Below, piece by piece: positions 23,056-32,072 of a stretch of DNA of 33,721 nucleotides; positions within the stretch are counted from its first letter, which is position 1, and every line of letters starts with the position of its first letter. The translations under genes were made by a program, and so were the position numbers. The DNA is from an uncultured Clostridia bacterium (GTDB lineage: Bacteria > Bacillota > Clostridia > TANB77 > CAG-508): the NCBI GenBank assembly GCA_944388755.1, contig CALXJY010000014.1:1-33721 (forward strand). Direction: 5' to 3'. A model generated the notes under the pieces. The model ran no database searches and was not told where the DNA came from. It saw nothing but the letters and a program-made list of their open reading frames with translations.

Positions 23056-23733
23056 ATGTTAATAACATTTGTTAGAGCAATTTTTTTGTATATTATAGTA
23101 TTAATTGTTATGAGGCTAATGGGAAAAAGAGAAATAGGACAATTGCAACCATTTGAGCTAGCAATATCTATAATGATTGCAGATTTAGCATCTATACCAA
23201 TGACAGAATCAGGTGTTCCAATATCTAATGGGATTATTCCGATATTAGGTTTATTAGTAATGCATTTACTTATATCTTTAATTAATTTAAAGAGTTTGAA
23301 AGCAAGAGAAATTATTTGTGGTAAACCTCGTATTTTAATTTACAGAGGGAAAATAGATGAGAAAGCATTAAAAAAGGAAAGATTTACAATTAATGAGTTA
23401 CAGGAAAGATTGAGAAAAAGTAATGTAATGTATTTAGGAGATGTAGAATATGCAATATTGGAGACTAGTGGAGATTTATCTGTAATTCAAAAACCTGGAA
23501 AGAGAAATACCATTCCTGAAGACTTTAATATTACTCCTGAATATGAGGGGATTTCTTATGATTTAGTTATAGATGGTAAGATAATGTCAGATAATCTTAG
23601 AAAGATTGGAAAAAATTATAACTGGTTAAAAAAGCAAGTCGAAAAATTTAATATAGAACCTGAAGAAGCACTTGTTGTTACAATTGATGGTAAAGAGCAA
23701 ATTTTTTGCCAAAAGAAAGAATATAAAAAATAA
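23056..23733 (+). CDS. YetF/DUF421 family membrane protein
   Basis: A 225-residue protein. Two to three N-terminal spans (about 5-20, 36-52 and 58-80) surround the conserved MRLMGKREIGQLQPFELAI and IADLASIPM. The cytoplasmic DUF421 part follows: KPRILIYRGKIDEKALKKE, then LRKSNVMYLGDVEYAILET and GDLSVIQKP. RBS AAGAAGGGAG. YetF-type proteins occur in spore-formers in small operons with DUF4363 proteins, as here (next gene 139 nt on). The biochemical role is unknown; some homologues are linked with spore germination complexes. Confidence 0.85.
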   Translation: MLITFVRAIFLYIIVLIVMRLMGKREIGQLQPFELAISIMIADLASIPMTESGVPISNGIIPILGLLVMHLLISLINLKSLKAREIICGKPRILIYRGKIDEKALKKERFTINELQERLRKSNVMYLGDVEYAILETSGDLSVIQKPGKRNTIPEDFNITPEYEGISYDLVIDGKIMSDNLRKIGKNYNWLKKQVEKFNIEPEEALVVTIDGKEQIFCQKKEYKK

Positions 23734-23872
23734 TTTATGATAAGAAAAAGTTCTGAAGGAAAAATACTTTTAATCCTATATTTTAGATTAAAACGAGAAA
23801 TGAATAGATTTTAATATGAAAGATATGCAATTTGATGTGAAAACTTTTATTTGAAAGGATTTAATAAGAAAA

Positions 23873-24262
23873 ATGAACAAAGAATTTATAATATGTGTTA
23901 TTATAATAGTACTTATAATTCTTGGAAATAATATAACACAAGATTATACAAGAAATAATATACAAGACATAAGTACAGAATTGGAAAAATTGGAAGAAGA
24001 ACTAGTGGTTGAAGAAATTAATTGGGAAAATGCAAAAAAACATTATTATGAAATAAATAAAAAATGGAAAGACGTAAAAAACATTATGTCATATTTTATT
24101 GAACATGATGAATTAGAAAAAGTTGAGACAGATTTAGTGGGTTTGAATTCTTTTATAGATATGAAAGAAGAAAAAGAAGCAGTAGCGGAATTAAATAGAG
24201 CAATTTTTGTTCTTAAACATATAGAAGATAAGAACAATTTGAATTTAAGAAATATATTTTAA
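23873..24262 (+). CDS. DUF4363 family protein
   Basis: A 129-residue protein with an N-terminal membrane anchor (about residues 5-20, IICVIIIVLIILGNN) and an outward helical domain: LEKLEEELVVEEINWENA, then INKKWKDVKNIMSYFIEH and VAELNRAIFVLKHIE. That length and pattern match DUF4363, the usual neighbour of YetF/DUF421 proteins. RBS GAAAGGA. It ends within the left arm of a bidirectional terminator. The 139-nt gap after the YetF gene has no frame and no clear terminator, so the two are probably one operon. Confidence 0.78.
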   Translation: MNKEFIICVIIIVLIILGNNITQDYTRNNIQDISTELEKLEEELVVEEINWENAKKHYYEINKKWKDVKNIMSYFIEHDELEKVETDLVGLNSFIDMKEEKEAVAELNRAIFVLKHIEDKNNLNLRNIF

Positions 24263-24304
24263 AAAGTAGTAATAATTAGTATGTAAAAAATTATTACTAC
24301 TTTT
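24262..24304. terminator. Bidirectional terminator
   Basis: Perfect 16-nt arms (24262-24277 and 24289-24304; AAAAGTAGTAATAATT and its complement) serve both the DUF4363 gene on + and the Lon-like gene on -, each reading into a T-rich arm. Confidence 0.85.
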
Positions 24305-24308
24305 AATA

Positions 24309-26696
24309 TTACTTGTTATATACAATATTTGCATATTTTTTTAGCTTTTGATAAACTAAATCATTTATAGTACCTGCAGGGAAATGACCATTTGCATCTT
24401 TTTTACCAGCAGGAACACCTGTTAAAATTTCAATACCTTCTTCAATAGTAGAAACAGAATAAATATGAAATTTGTTTTCTTTAACTGCATTTATTATTTC
24501 ATCAGAAAGTTGCAAATTTGAAACATTTTGTATAGGAATCATAACACCATGTGATCCATCCAAACCTCTCATTTTGCATATTTGGAAATATCCTTCAATT
24601 TTCTCATTTACTCCCCCAATAGGCTGAATTTGACCTTTTTGGTTTACAGAACCAGTAACACTTATAGATTGTTTTATAGGTATTTCAGATAAACTAGAAA
24701 GTAGACCATAAAGCTCAGTACTAGAAGCACTATCACCATCTACTCCATTATATAATTGTTCAAAACAGATACTTGCTGTTAAACAAAGAGGAATATCTTG
24801 TGCAAACATTTCACCTAAATACCCTGTTAGTATAAGGACACCCTTAGAATGTGATGAGCCGGAAAGTTCGACTTCTCTTTCTATATTAACTACTCCATTT
24901 TTACCTGTGTAAGTATTTACTGTTATTTTGGCTGGTTTTCCAAAAGTATAATCACCAATAGTCATTATAGTTAAACCATTTAGAGTACCTACTTTATATC
25001 CAGATGTATCTATTAATAAAGAATTGTCTTTTATCATTTCTAAATATTTAGTATCATATTTCTTTACACGATTAATTTGCTCACTTAGTGCTTTTTCAAT
25101 AAGTTCAGCTGTTACAACTTTATTTTTAGACATTTTTGCCCATGTTGCAGCTTCACCTGCAATTTGTATTAAATCGTCAAATCGTGTCGAAATTTTATTG
25201 TGATTACCAGCCAATTTTGAAGCATATTCTACAAGTTTTGCCATTGCGTTTTTATCTAAATGTGGCAAATGATCATTTTCACAAAAACCATGAATAATAC
25301 GTGCTAATTTATTAGCATTTTCTTTGTTTAAAGGTGCATCATCCTCAAATTCTACTTTTATTTTAAATAATTTTTTAAAATCTGTATCCATTGCAAGTAA
25401 TGTTTGATAAATTTGGCTGTTACCAATTAATATTACTTTTAAATCTAATGGAATTGGTTCAGGTTTTAATGAAATCATTACCATAGAAGATCTTTGCTCA
25501 GGTAAGCTTTCTATACCTACTTCTTTGACTCTTAAAGCTTTTTTTAATGCTTCATAACATAATGGGTTAGCTAACAAGTCTTTTGCCTGGAAAATTATAT
25601 ATCCACCATTTGCCTGGTGAAGTAAACCTGGTTTAAGCATAGTGTAATCGGTTTTTAAAGCACCATAATAATTTTCATATTCTAGAGCTCCAAATATATT
25701 TGTATAAGAGTAGTTTGAATCCATTATAACTGGACAACCTTCAAGATGTGAGTTGTCAACAAATAGATTAACTCGATAATTTAATGATGGATCAGGTGGT
25801 TTTATTTGTGGACCTTGTTGACTTTGAGATTGGTTTATTTTATCTTCTTCTAAAAAGTATGAAACATTTTTTAAAATATCTGTTTTAACATCATTTAAAA
25901 ATGTATTTATTTTTTTATTACGCTTATATTTGCTTTTTAAAAAGTTAATATGTGCACTAACAGTAAGTAGTGCTATATTTGACTGCCATTCAGATATTTT
26001 TTTCTCTGATTGCCTTTCTATTTCTTTTATTTGATTAATAACTGTCATTATTTGGTCTTGAACAATTGTAGAATTATTTTCATATGTTTGTTTTACTTCA
26101 TCATCTAATTTGTCAAATTCTTCTTCTTCAATAACTTTGCCCTCAACAATAGGCATCATATATATTCCGTTTTGTGAAGATTTTACGTGAAAATTATATT
26201 TTAAAGCATCTTTATTTAGCTTATCTAAAAGAGTAGAACGCTTTGTTTCAAATTCTTGTTTTATTAAAGCTTTTTCTTTTTCAAAATCATCTGCATTAAA
26301 AGTTTTTTTGATGTCTTTTTTTATTTCTTTGATGAAACCATCCATGTTATCTTTGAATTCTTTGCCTTGCCCAGCTGGTAAAGATACTGAAATTGGGTTA
26401 TTTGGATTGTTAAAATTGTAAATATAACACCAATCATTTGGAACTTTTTTCTTTTTAGAAATTTTATTTAAATAGTTTTTTGTGTACATTGTTTTACCAA
26501 CACCACTTGGACCCTCTAAATATAGATTATATCCTTTAACATCAACTTGTAAACCAAATTCTAGAGCTTTAATACCTCGTTCTTGACCTATCCCTGTATG
26601 GATATCTTCTAATTCTTGCGTTGTTTCAAATTCAAAAATATTTGGATCACATGTCATTTTTAAATCTTTATAATTTAATTCGTTTTTACTTTTCAT
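24309..26696 (-). CDS. Lon-family ATP-dependent protease (LonB/AAA_32 type)
   Basis: 795 residues from ATG 26696, chosen because GGAGGA lies 8 nt upstream; the frame is open further but unsupported. Walker A is EGPSGVGKT (about 61-69). A long helical insertion (about 125-290, rich in Lys/Glu) splits the ATPase, followed by GALEYENYYGALKTDYTMLK and HQANGGYIIFQAKDLL, typical of the AAA_32 Lon group. The C-terminal protease domain has the catalytic Ser in DGDSASSTELYGLLS and Lys in GGVNEKIEGYF, with the intervening SVTGSVNQKGQIQPI. There is no N-terminal Lon substrate domain. It is soluble, probably a quality-control or sporulation-linked protease, and monocistronic. Confidence 0.9.
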   Translation of the reverse strand: MKSKNELNYKDLKMTCDPNIFEFETTQELEDIHTGIGQERGIKALEFGLQVDVKGYNLYLEGPSGVGKTMYTKNYLNKISKKKKVPNDWCYIYNFNNPNNPISVSLPAGQGKEFKDNMDGFIKEIKKDIKKTFNADDFEKEKALIKQEFETKRSTLLDKLNKDALKYNFHVKSSQNGIYMMPIVEGKVIEEEEFDKLDDEVKQTYENNSTIVQDQIMTVINQIKEIERQSEKKISEWQSNIALLTVSAHINFLKSKYKRNKKINTFLNDVKTDILKNVSYFLEEDKINQSQSQQGPQIKPPDPSLNYRVNLFVDNSHLEGCPVIMDSNYSYTNIFGALEYENYYGALKTDYTMLKPGLLHQANGGYIIFQAKDLLANPLCYEALKKALRVKEVGIESLPEQRSSMVMISLKPEPIPLDLKVILIGNSQIYQTLLAMDTDFKKLFKIKVEFEDDAPLNKENANKLARIIHGFCENDHLPHLDKNAMAKLVEYASKLAGNHNKISTRFDDLIQIAGEAATWAKMSKNKVVTAELIEKALSEQINRVKKYDTKYLEMIKDNSLLIDTSGYKVGTLNGLTIMTIGDYTFGKPAKITVNTYTGKNGVVNIEREVELSGSSHSKGVLILTGYLGEMFAQDIPLCLTASICFEQLYNGVDGDSASSTELYGLLSSLSEIPIKQSISVTGSVNQKGQIQPIGGVNEKIEGYFQICKMRGLDGSHGVMIPIQNVSNLQLSDEIINAVKENKFHIYSVSTIEEGIEILTGVPAGKKDANGHFPAGTINDLVYQKLKKYANIVYNK

Positions 26697-26850
26697 TTGT
26701 TTATTCCTCCAATTTTTCTTAGTATTTCCTAATTTCAAATTTCTAGACATATTTTATATGAATTTTTAAAAAAAGTAAATAGTATTTTTCTGAATATTAT
26801 ATATATTTTAATTATATTTTGACTGTATTGTACAAATGACGTAAAAACTA

Positions 26851-26879
26851 TTGCAATATTGGATATTTAAATATATAAT
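26851..26879 (+). promoter_or_regulatory. Promoter of the TetR-acyl-CoA synthetase operon
   Basis: TTGCAA (26851-26856), a 17-nt spacer and TATAAT (26874-26879). It gives an unusually long leader of about 180 nt. Confidence 0.7.
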
Positions 26880-26896
26880 AAAGTAGATAAGAAAAG

Positions 26897-27003
26897 CGAC
26901 TTTACTACATATGCAAAATTATTTTATAACTAGTACAAGATTACAACAAGTTTAACCTTGCTGTATACAGAAAAATCTTAGTATGTGGTTAAGACAAAGG
27001 TCG
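26897..27003 (+). ncRNA. Candidate structured leader RNA
   Basis: Nested pairings close a rod. 26897-26903 (CGACTTT) pairs with 26997-27003 (AAGGTCG). 26904-26912 (ACTACATAT) pairs with 26981-26989 (GTATGTGGT), with a 7-nt bulge at 26990-26996. Inside, AAGATT (26937-26942) pairs with AATCTT (26974-26979), enclosing a hairpin CAAG (26947-26950) / CTTG (26957-26960). No terminator follows and no known riboswitch class fits. It lies in the leader of the TetR gene and may regulate it. Confidence 0.4.
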
Positions 27004-27066
27004 ATTTTCCCTATACAATAAAAAGTGCATATTTGGATTAGACATTTGGAAGGGATGAGTGAAAAT

Positions 27067-27633
27067 ATGAATAAAACAAAAAGAAAAATATTTGAAACTT
27101 CAATGAAGTTATTTGCAGAAAAAGGATATGACGCAACTAGTATAGAGGATATTACTGCAACAGTTGGAGTTGCAAAAGGAACACTATATTATCATTTTTC
27201 CAGCAAAGAAGAAATTTTTAATTTTTTAATAGAAGAAGGTGTAAAGTTACTTCAAAATAGTATAGACATAAAAACTGCTAAATTAAGTAATTATATAGAT
27301 AAAATAAAGGCAATAGTATTAATTCAAATAAAAATAGTTCTAAAATATGAAAATTTAATTACTATATTATTAGGGCAGTTTTATGGTAAAGAAGCCCGAA
27401 ATCAAAAATGTCAAAAGCACATATATGAATATATAGATAAAATAGAAGAAATTGTAAAACAGGGTATAGAAAAAAAACAAATAAAGTATGGGAATCCAAA
27501 GGTAATTGCATCTGAAATATATGGATTAATTTGTTCAAGTTTAGTCTATAAACTGAGAAATCGAGAAGACTTTGATATTATGAAGTTATATAAAGAATTT
27601 GAAGCTACAATAATAGAGGGACTAAGAGCTTAA
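27067..27633 (+). CDS. TetR family transcriptional regulator
   Basis: About 188 residues from ATG 27067 (MNKTKRKIFETSMKLFAEKG); an ATG 12 nt earlier abuts GGAAGGG, so the later start gives better spacing. The N-terminal helix-turn-helix is classic: GYDATSIEDITATVGVAKGT, then LYYHFSSKEEIFNFL (about residues 20-55). The C-terminal helical ligand domain is variable. It is followed 14 nt later by an acyl-CoA synthetase, suggesting a FadR-like regulator of fatty acid use that senses acyl-CoA. Its leader is long and structured. Confidence 0.9.
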   Translation: MNKTKRKIFETSMKLFAEKGYDATSIEDITATVGVAKGTLYYHFSSKEEIFNFLIEEGVKLLQNSIDIKTAKLSNYIDKIKAIVLIQIKIVLKYENLITILLGQFYGKEARNQKCQKHIYEYIDKIEEIVKQGIEKKQIKYGNPKVIASEIYGLICSSLVYKLRNREDFDIMKLYKEFEATIIEGLRA

Positions 27634-27656
27634 ATAAAATAGAAGGGATGAAAATA

Positions 27657-29369
27657 GTGAGAGAACCAGTACATAAATTTGAAAAATATACAGATTTAAA
27701 AGATATGTTAAAAAAGTCAGGAGAAAGGTTTGCTAATAGACCAGCATATATGTTACTAACTGATAATGAGGGAGAATATAAAGAAATAACTCATAAAGAA
27801 TTTAGAGATGATATTAATTTTTTAGGAACAAAATTAATAGAAATGGGACTGAAAGGAAAAAGAATAGCAGTTATATCAGATAATAGATATGAATGGGGAG
27901 TTTCATACTTAGCTGTTGTAACAGGTACAGGCATAGTTGTGCCATTAGATAAGGCTTTACCTGATAATGAAATTGAAAGTTTAATAATACGTTCAGAAGT
28001 TGAAGCAATATTTTATTCTAATAAATATGATGATGTGATGAAAAAGATAAAAAATAAAGGAAACACAAAACTTAAGTATTATATTTCAATGGATTTGAAA
28101 CAAAATGAAAATGATATATATTCTTTTTTAGAATTGGTAGCTGATGGAAAAAAACTATTAGAAAATGGAAATAATGATTTTATAAATGCAGAAATTAATC
28201 CAAATGAGATGCAAATAATGTTATTTACTTCTGGAACAACGTCTAAATCAAAAGCAGTTGCATTATCACATAAAAATATAGTTAGTAATCTAATGGATAT
28301 ATCTGCTACAATAAAGTTAGATGAAAATGATGTTATGTTGTCATTTTTACCTTTACATCATACATTTGAATCTACAGTTGGTTTTTTATATCCAATATCA
28401 ACAGGTGGAAAGATAGCATTTTGTACAGGAATAAGACATATTGCAGAAAATATAAAAGAGTATAAAATAACTGCTATGATTTCTGTTCCAGCCTTATTTG
28501 AAGGTATTTATAAACAATTAAAAAAGACAATACAAAAGCAAGGAAAGTGGGAAAAAGTTCAATTTGGAATAAAGATTAGTAATGCTTTAAGAAAAATTGG
28601 AATAGATTTAAGAAAAAAGATTTTTCATGAAATTCATGAAAAATTGGGTGAAGATTTAAGGTTATTTGTTGCTGGTGGAGCAGCATTAGATCCTGAAATA
28701 GAAAAAACATTTATAGATTTAGGATTTTGTATGTATCAAGGTTATGGATTAACAGAAACATCTCCTGTAATTGCGGCAGAAGATGATAAATATACAAGAT
28801 TAGGATCTATAGGAAAAGCTTTTCCTAGTGTAGATGCAAAAATATTTGAACCAAATAAAGAGGGAATAGGAGAGTTAATAGTAAAAGGACCAAATGTTAT
28901 GCTTGGATATTATAATAATGAGGAAGCAACTAAAGAAGCAATTGATGAAAATGGATGGTTTCACACAGGGGATTTGGCTAAAATAGATAAAGATGGATAC
29001 ATATATATAACAGGTAGAAAGAAATATGTAATAGTTTTACAAAATGGGAAAAATATTTATCCTGAGGAATTGGAAACATTAGTTAATAAAATTGAAGGGA
29101 TAAAAGAAAGTTTTGTGTATGGAAGACCAGAAGGAAATGATTTTAAAATTTGTGCAAAAATAGTATATGATAAAGATATTATAAAGGAAATATATAATGT
29201 AACAGAAGAAAAAGATATTAAAGAAATAATTTGGAATGAAGTAAAAAAGATTAATAAGCAAATACCTGCATACAAATATATTAGAGATATTATTGTGACA
29301 GATAAAGAACTAATAAAAACAACTACGCAAAAAATAAAAAGATTTGAAGAAATGAAAACAGTTTTGTAA
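27657..29369 (+). CDS. AMP-dependent long-chain acyl-CoA synthetase
   Basis: About 570 residues. GTG 27657 is preferred because AGAAGGG lies 9 nt upstream; ATG 27648 directly touches that site and would add three residues. The ANL-family core motif MLFTSGTTSKSKAVALSHKN (about 186-205) is the P-loop. LPLHHTFES, the LFVAGGAALDPEIE region, YQGYGLTETSPV (about 362-373) and WFHTGDLAKIDKDGY (about 428-442) follow, then the hinge GRKKYVIVLQNGKNIYPEE. It activates a fatty acid with ATP and CoA at the membrane or cytosol. It forms an operon with the TetR gene. Confidence 0.88.
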   Translation: MREPVHKFEKYTDLKDMLKKSGERFANRPAYMLLTDNEGEYKEITHKEFRDDINFLGTKLIEMGLKGKRIAVISDNRYEWGVSYLAVVTGTGIVVPLDKALPDNEIESLIIRSEVEAIFYSNKYDDVMKKIKNKGNTKLKYYISMDLKQNENDIYSFLELVADGKKLLENGNNDFINAEINPNEMQIMLFTSGTTSKSKAVALSHKNIVSNLMDISATIKLDENDVMLSFLPLHHTFESTVGFLYPISTGGKIAFCTGIRHIAENIKEYKITAMISVPALFEGIYKQLKKTIQKQGKWEKVQFGIKISNALRKIGIDLRKKIFHEIHEKLGEDLRLFVAGGAALDPEIEKTFIDLGFCMYQGYGLTETSPVIAAEDDKYTRLGSIGKAFPSVDAKIFEPNKEGIGELIVKGPNVMLGYYNNEEATKEAIDENGWFHTGDLAKIDKDGYIYITGRKKYVIVLQNGKNIYPEELETLVNKIEGIKESFVYGRPEGNDFKICAKIVYDKDIIKEIYNVTEEKDIKEIIWNEVKKINKQIPAYKYIRDIIVTDKELIKTTTQKIKRFEEMKTVL

Positions 29370-29389
29370 CAAAAATGTAACATTTTTGT
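29369..29389 (+). terminator. Possible A/T-rich terminator hairpin
   Basis: 10-nt arms ACAAAAATGT (29369-29378) and ACATTTTTGT (29380-29389) directly after the acyl-CoA synthetase stop. The loop is formally one base, so the true stem is shorter. It could be a weak terminator or a binding site for a regulator of the next promoter. Confidence 0.4.
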
Positions 29390-29422
29390 AATCAAAACGT
29401 AAACAAAAAAAACATTTATATA

Positions 29423-29451
29423 CTTGTAGTTTTTTGTAAATTCATGTATAA
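29423..29451 (+). promoter_or_regulatory. Promoter of the 29508 gene
   Basis: TTGTAG (29423-29428), a 17-nt spacer and TATAAT (29446-29451), 57 nt upstream of the start. Confidence 0.65.
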
Positions 29452-29507
29452 TAATAAATGAAATAGTAATAAAACAAAGAAGCGTAGGATGAAGGAGGTA
29501 GTTTACA

Positions 29508-30464
29508 TTGTCTAGGTCTGGCATAGTAAACGTGAGAATGGTAATCACGGAAGAAAAAATATTATCAAATATAGATAAGGTACAAAAATTAATTAATCCT
29601 AATAGTAAAAAGCAAATTGTACAATTAGAAGAAGATACTTATTTTAAAGATTTAGTAGAATCTATTAAAACTTATTTAAATGAATACCCTAAGAAAAAGA
29701 ATTTTCCAAGCAGTGTATATAATGCTGCATATGGTTTGGTAGAATATGCTACAAATCAATTTGAAGAAAATACTAAAAAAATAGAAGAATTAATACGTCA
29801 GAGAGAACAAAATATCGTATTAGCAGGACAATTAAAAGAATTGATTGAGGTTGTAACAAATAAAGAAGAAGATTGGAAAGAACAAGTTAAAAAGGCTGAA
29901 AAAGATTTTTCTGAAGATATTATAGATACATTAAACCTTATGGGAAGAGCCAAATCTATAACTTCTCAAAATTATAAAGATGCTGAAAAATTATTACATG
30001 CAAGGGTTAATAATTTGGAATCTAATTTACATATTGAAATAGATATGGAAAGAATAGAGGATAGATCAAAAGCTTTAAGTTATATAGGAATTGAAGTAGC
30101 AGATGCTTTAAAATCAATTCCAACACCTGTTGATATAGTAGAAACACCTGTAGAAAATGAAGTTCAAGAACAAATGCCAGTAAAAGAAGAAGCAAAACAG
30201 GATGTTAAACAATCTAAAAAAGCACAAGTTGTAGACGCTATTCAAGAGGAAGAAGCAGTAGTAGAACCACAAGATACAATCCAAGGACAATTAGAGGAAC
30301 AAGAAAAGCAAGAATATGCAGAACAAACTACATTTGAAGTTAAGCCATCATTATGGCAAAGATTTAAAAATAGTAAACTAGTAAGAACTATAAGATATAT
30401 TATGAAAATAAAAGTTGTTTTGGATTACCCAGCTTTACCAGAGGGAAAAGGTGAAAATAGCTAG
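29508..30464 (+). CDS. Uncharacterised coiled-coil protein with acidic linker and conserved tail
   Basis: A 318-residue protein that I do not recognise. Start TTG 29508 is supported by AAGGAGG 9 nt upstream. The N-terminal part (about 1-75) begins SRSGIVNVRMVITEEKIL. A long helical coiled coil (about 78-190) includes EENTKKIEELIRQREQNIVL and KKAEKDFSEDIIDTLNLMG. An acidic, Glu/Gln/Pro-rich disordered linker (about 205-275) leads to a basic hydrophobic tail WQRFKNSKLVRTIRYIMKIK ending LPEGKGENS. That tail resembles the tail of the product of 7806-9192. No signal peptide or true membrane span. It could be an intracellular scaffold; this is a guess. Confidence 0.6.
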   Translation: MSRSGIVNVRMVITEEKILSNIDKVQKLINPNSKKQIVQLEEDTYFKDLVESIKTYLNEYPKKKNFPSSVYNAAYGLVEYATNQFEENTKKIEELIRQREQNIVLAGQLKELIEVVTNKEEDWKEQVKKAEKDFSEDIIDTLNLMGRAKSITSQNYKDAEKLLHARVNNLESNLHIEIDMERIEDRSKALSYIGIEVADALKSIPTPVDIVETPVENEVQEQMPVKEEAKQDVKQSKKAQVVDAIQEEEAVVEPQDTIQGQLEEQEKQEYAEQTTFEVKPSLWQRFKNSKLVRTIRYIMKIKVVLDYPALPEGKGENS

Positions 30465-30531
30465 TAGTTTGTACTATTAGCTATTTTATTGAATAATAAA
30501 AAAATAACTTTATATAAAGTGAGGTATTTGT

Positions 30532-31113
30532 ATGGAAGTTGAAAAACTAAAAAGAGAAAAAATATCATTTGTTTTGGGAGTTGTTCTTGTAATTATTGTT
30601 TTTATTGCAATATGCGTTTTATTTGTACTTAATAGTAAAAATGAAAAGCAAATAACAGATTTAAAAAATCAAATTAATGAATTAAAGACTTTTATAGGAT
30701 ATGAAGGTTCAGAAGATGTAGATTTTGTTGCTTCAGATTTATCAAGTATAACTGATAAAATTTCGTCTATGGAAATTGAAATACAAAATAATGAATCATC
30801 AAATTCTATAACTACTACAGATGAAAATACAATAAATCAAGTAAATGATATATTAAAAAATGCTGAAAAACTAGAAGACTTTTATGATAACTATAGTATT
30901 GATGTAGATATGTATAATAAACCAATTATGACAATACAGACAAGTGATGGAAAGACATGTTCAATAACTCCATATGATGAATTTAAGGCAAATGATTCAG
31001 AAACTATGAATTTGTTTGAAGTTTATTACTTGGATAATGGAGATTGGGCTATGTACAAAACTGATACTAAATTAGAGGAATTGTTTAATAAGTTATATAG
31101 TGAAAATAAATAA
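30532..31113 (+). CDS. Uncharacterised single-span membrane protein with coiled coil
   Basis: A 193-residue protein. It has an N-terminal membrane span (about residues 12-32, ISFVLGVVLVIIVFIAICVL), a short coiled coil (about 38-55, EKQITDLKNQINELKTF), a Ser/Asn/Thr-rich stretch and a C-terminal globular region (about 110-193) with MTIQTSDGKTCSIT and LDNGDWAMYKTDTKLEELF. The orientation is probably short N-terminus inside and the rest outside. RBS AAAGTGAGG. It follows the 29508 gene by 67 nt and ends at a strong terminator. I do not recognise the family. Confidence 0.6.
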   Translation: MEVEKLKREKISFVLGVVLVIIVFIAICVLFVLNSKNEKQITDLKNQINELKTFIGYEGSEDVDFVASDLSSITDKISSMEIEIQNNESSNSITTTDENTINQVNDILKNAEKLEDFYDNYSIDVDMYNKPIMTIQTSDGKTCSITPYDEFKANDSETMNLFEVYYLDNGDWAMYKTDTKLEELFNKLYSENK

Positions 31114-31127
31114 AATATTGTATAAAT

Positions 31128-31167
31128 AAAACCACCACAAGTGTTTATCACAAGTGGTGGTTTTATT
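31128..31167 (+). terminator. Strong intrinsic terminator
   Basis: 11-nt arms AAAACCACCAC (31128-31138) and GTGGTGGTTTT (31154-31164) with a T-rich 3' side. It ends the operon 29508-31113 and may also serve the opposite strand. Confidence 0.88.
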
Positions 31168-31203
31168 AGAGGAGAAACATTTTAAATGTTATCCTCTACT
31201 TGA

Positions 31204-31677
31204 TTACCTGCCGAAGTATAATTTCCATTTTTTCTTTGACAAATCGATTTTTTCTTCTTTTAGTTTTCTGAGCTTATCATTATTAGATAGATAAACTTCG
31301 ATTTGTTTTTGCACTAAAGTATCTGCCTTTAAATCTGGGATGAGAGACACAAGACTTATAAGATCTTTGTCTCTTATTTTTTCATATGTACTTGACTCAT
31401 AATCCATGTATCTGTTTACGGCAGTATCTATACTGCTTTCGATGGATTCATTTTCTTCTTCATACATTTTGATTTTACTATCAATTGTATGCCCAGTGCC
31501 AATGGCATTGATAAGAAGAAATATCCATACAAGGAATACAAAGGCAATTAAAGCCATCAGAACTGTGAGAGCAATCGTAAACTCCTCTTCTTCAGGACTA
31601 TTTTCTGCTTCACAATGTATTCTTGAGGCAGAAAATATTGTTAGTGCAACAAACAAAATAAAAAAAAGACTTACCAT
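31204..31677 (-). CDS. Phage-type small membrane protein of unknown function, probably acquired
   Basis: A 157-residue protein. Two hydrophobic spans lie at about 1-18 and 33-60, followed by a soluble helical part: IDSKIKMYEEENESIESSID, NRYMDYESSTYEKIRDKD and a basic end SKKKWKLYFGR. This pattern resembles hypothetical proteins often found in phages and plasmids of Firmicutes, recalled and not checked. Codons are less AT-biased than those of the neighbours (ACT, GCC and CTC appear more), again suggesting transfer. RBS AAGGAGG lies upstream. It has its own promoter with a palindrome at 31806-31838. Confidence 0.6.
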   Translation of the reverse strand: MVSLFFILFVALTIFSASRIHCEAENSPEEEEFTIALTVLMALIAFVFLVWIFLLINAIGTGHTIDSKIKMYEEENESIESSIDTAVNRYMDYESSTYEKIRDKDLISLVSLIPDLKADTLVQKQIEVYLSNNDKLRKLKEEKIDLSKKKWKLYFGR

Positions 31678-31805
31678 ATTTTATTTTCCTCCTTAACACT
31701 TTTATTGTTGATAGCATCTATAGTAAAACTAAAAAGCTAGAGGAAAATCCTCTCACTAATTAGTGAAAAAAGGGAAATAATATATATGTATTCACCTATG
31801 GTTAC

Positions 31806-31838
31806 GTGTATTATACACTATTTGACATAAAATTGCAA
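31806..31838 (-). promoter_or_regulatory. Promoter with palindromic operator for the reverse gene 31204-31677
   Basis: On the reverse strand TTGCAA (31833-31838), a 17-nt spacer and TATAAT (31810-31815). A palindrome GTGTA-TTA-TACAC (31806-31818) is centred on the -10 box, a good repressor site. The leader is about 130 nt and includes a GAGG/CCTC hairpin near 31740-31756. Confidence 0.7.
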
Positions 31839-31906
31839 GTTGTTTTTTAAAATTCATTTATTTTGTTGATTAAAAAAATTTAACTTTTCCTCATATGTAA
31901 AAAATG

Positions 31907-31933
31907 ATCCAAGGCTTCGAAAGTTTCTTGGAT
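31907..31933. repeat. Isolated hairpin in the 31678-32072 gap
   Basis: 7-nt arms ATCCAAG (31907-31913) and CTTGGAT (31927-31933), extended outward by TG/CA pairing with a bulge. No T tract follows. The rest of this 395-nt gap is A/T-rich without a gene. Confidence 0.45.
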
Positions 31934-32072
31934 ACAGCTCATTATATATTAACATAATTTTGTGGAATATTCTGCATAAATTATTTAAAATATATTGTAT
32001 AAAAAATTAAAATATGGTAATCTATTAATAAATAATGATGTATTTTATCTATACAAAAAAGGGGGGAATAGG

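Noticed and set aside
29057..29548. Long reverse-strand open frame of 163 codons over the end of the acyl-CoA synthetase
   Set aside because: It mirrors the codon pattern of the real + strand gene and promoter region, rich in Phe, Ile and Ser as expected of antisense to AT-rich coding sequence.
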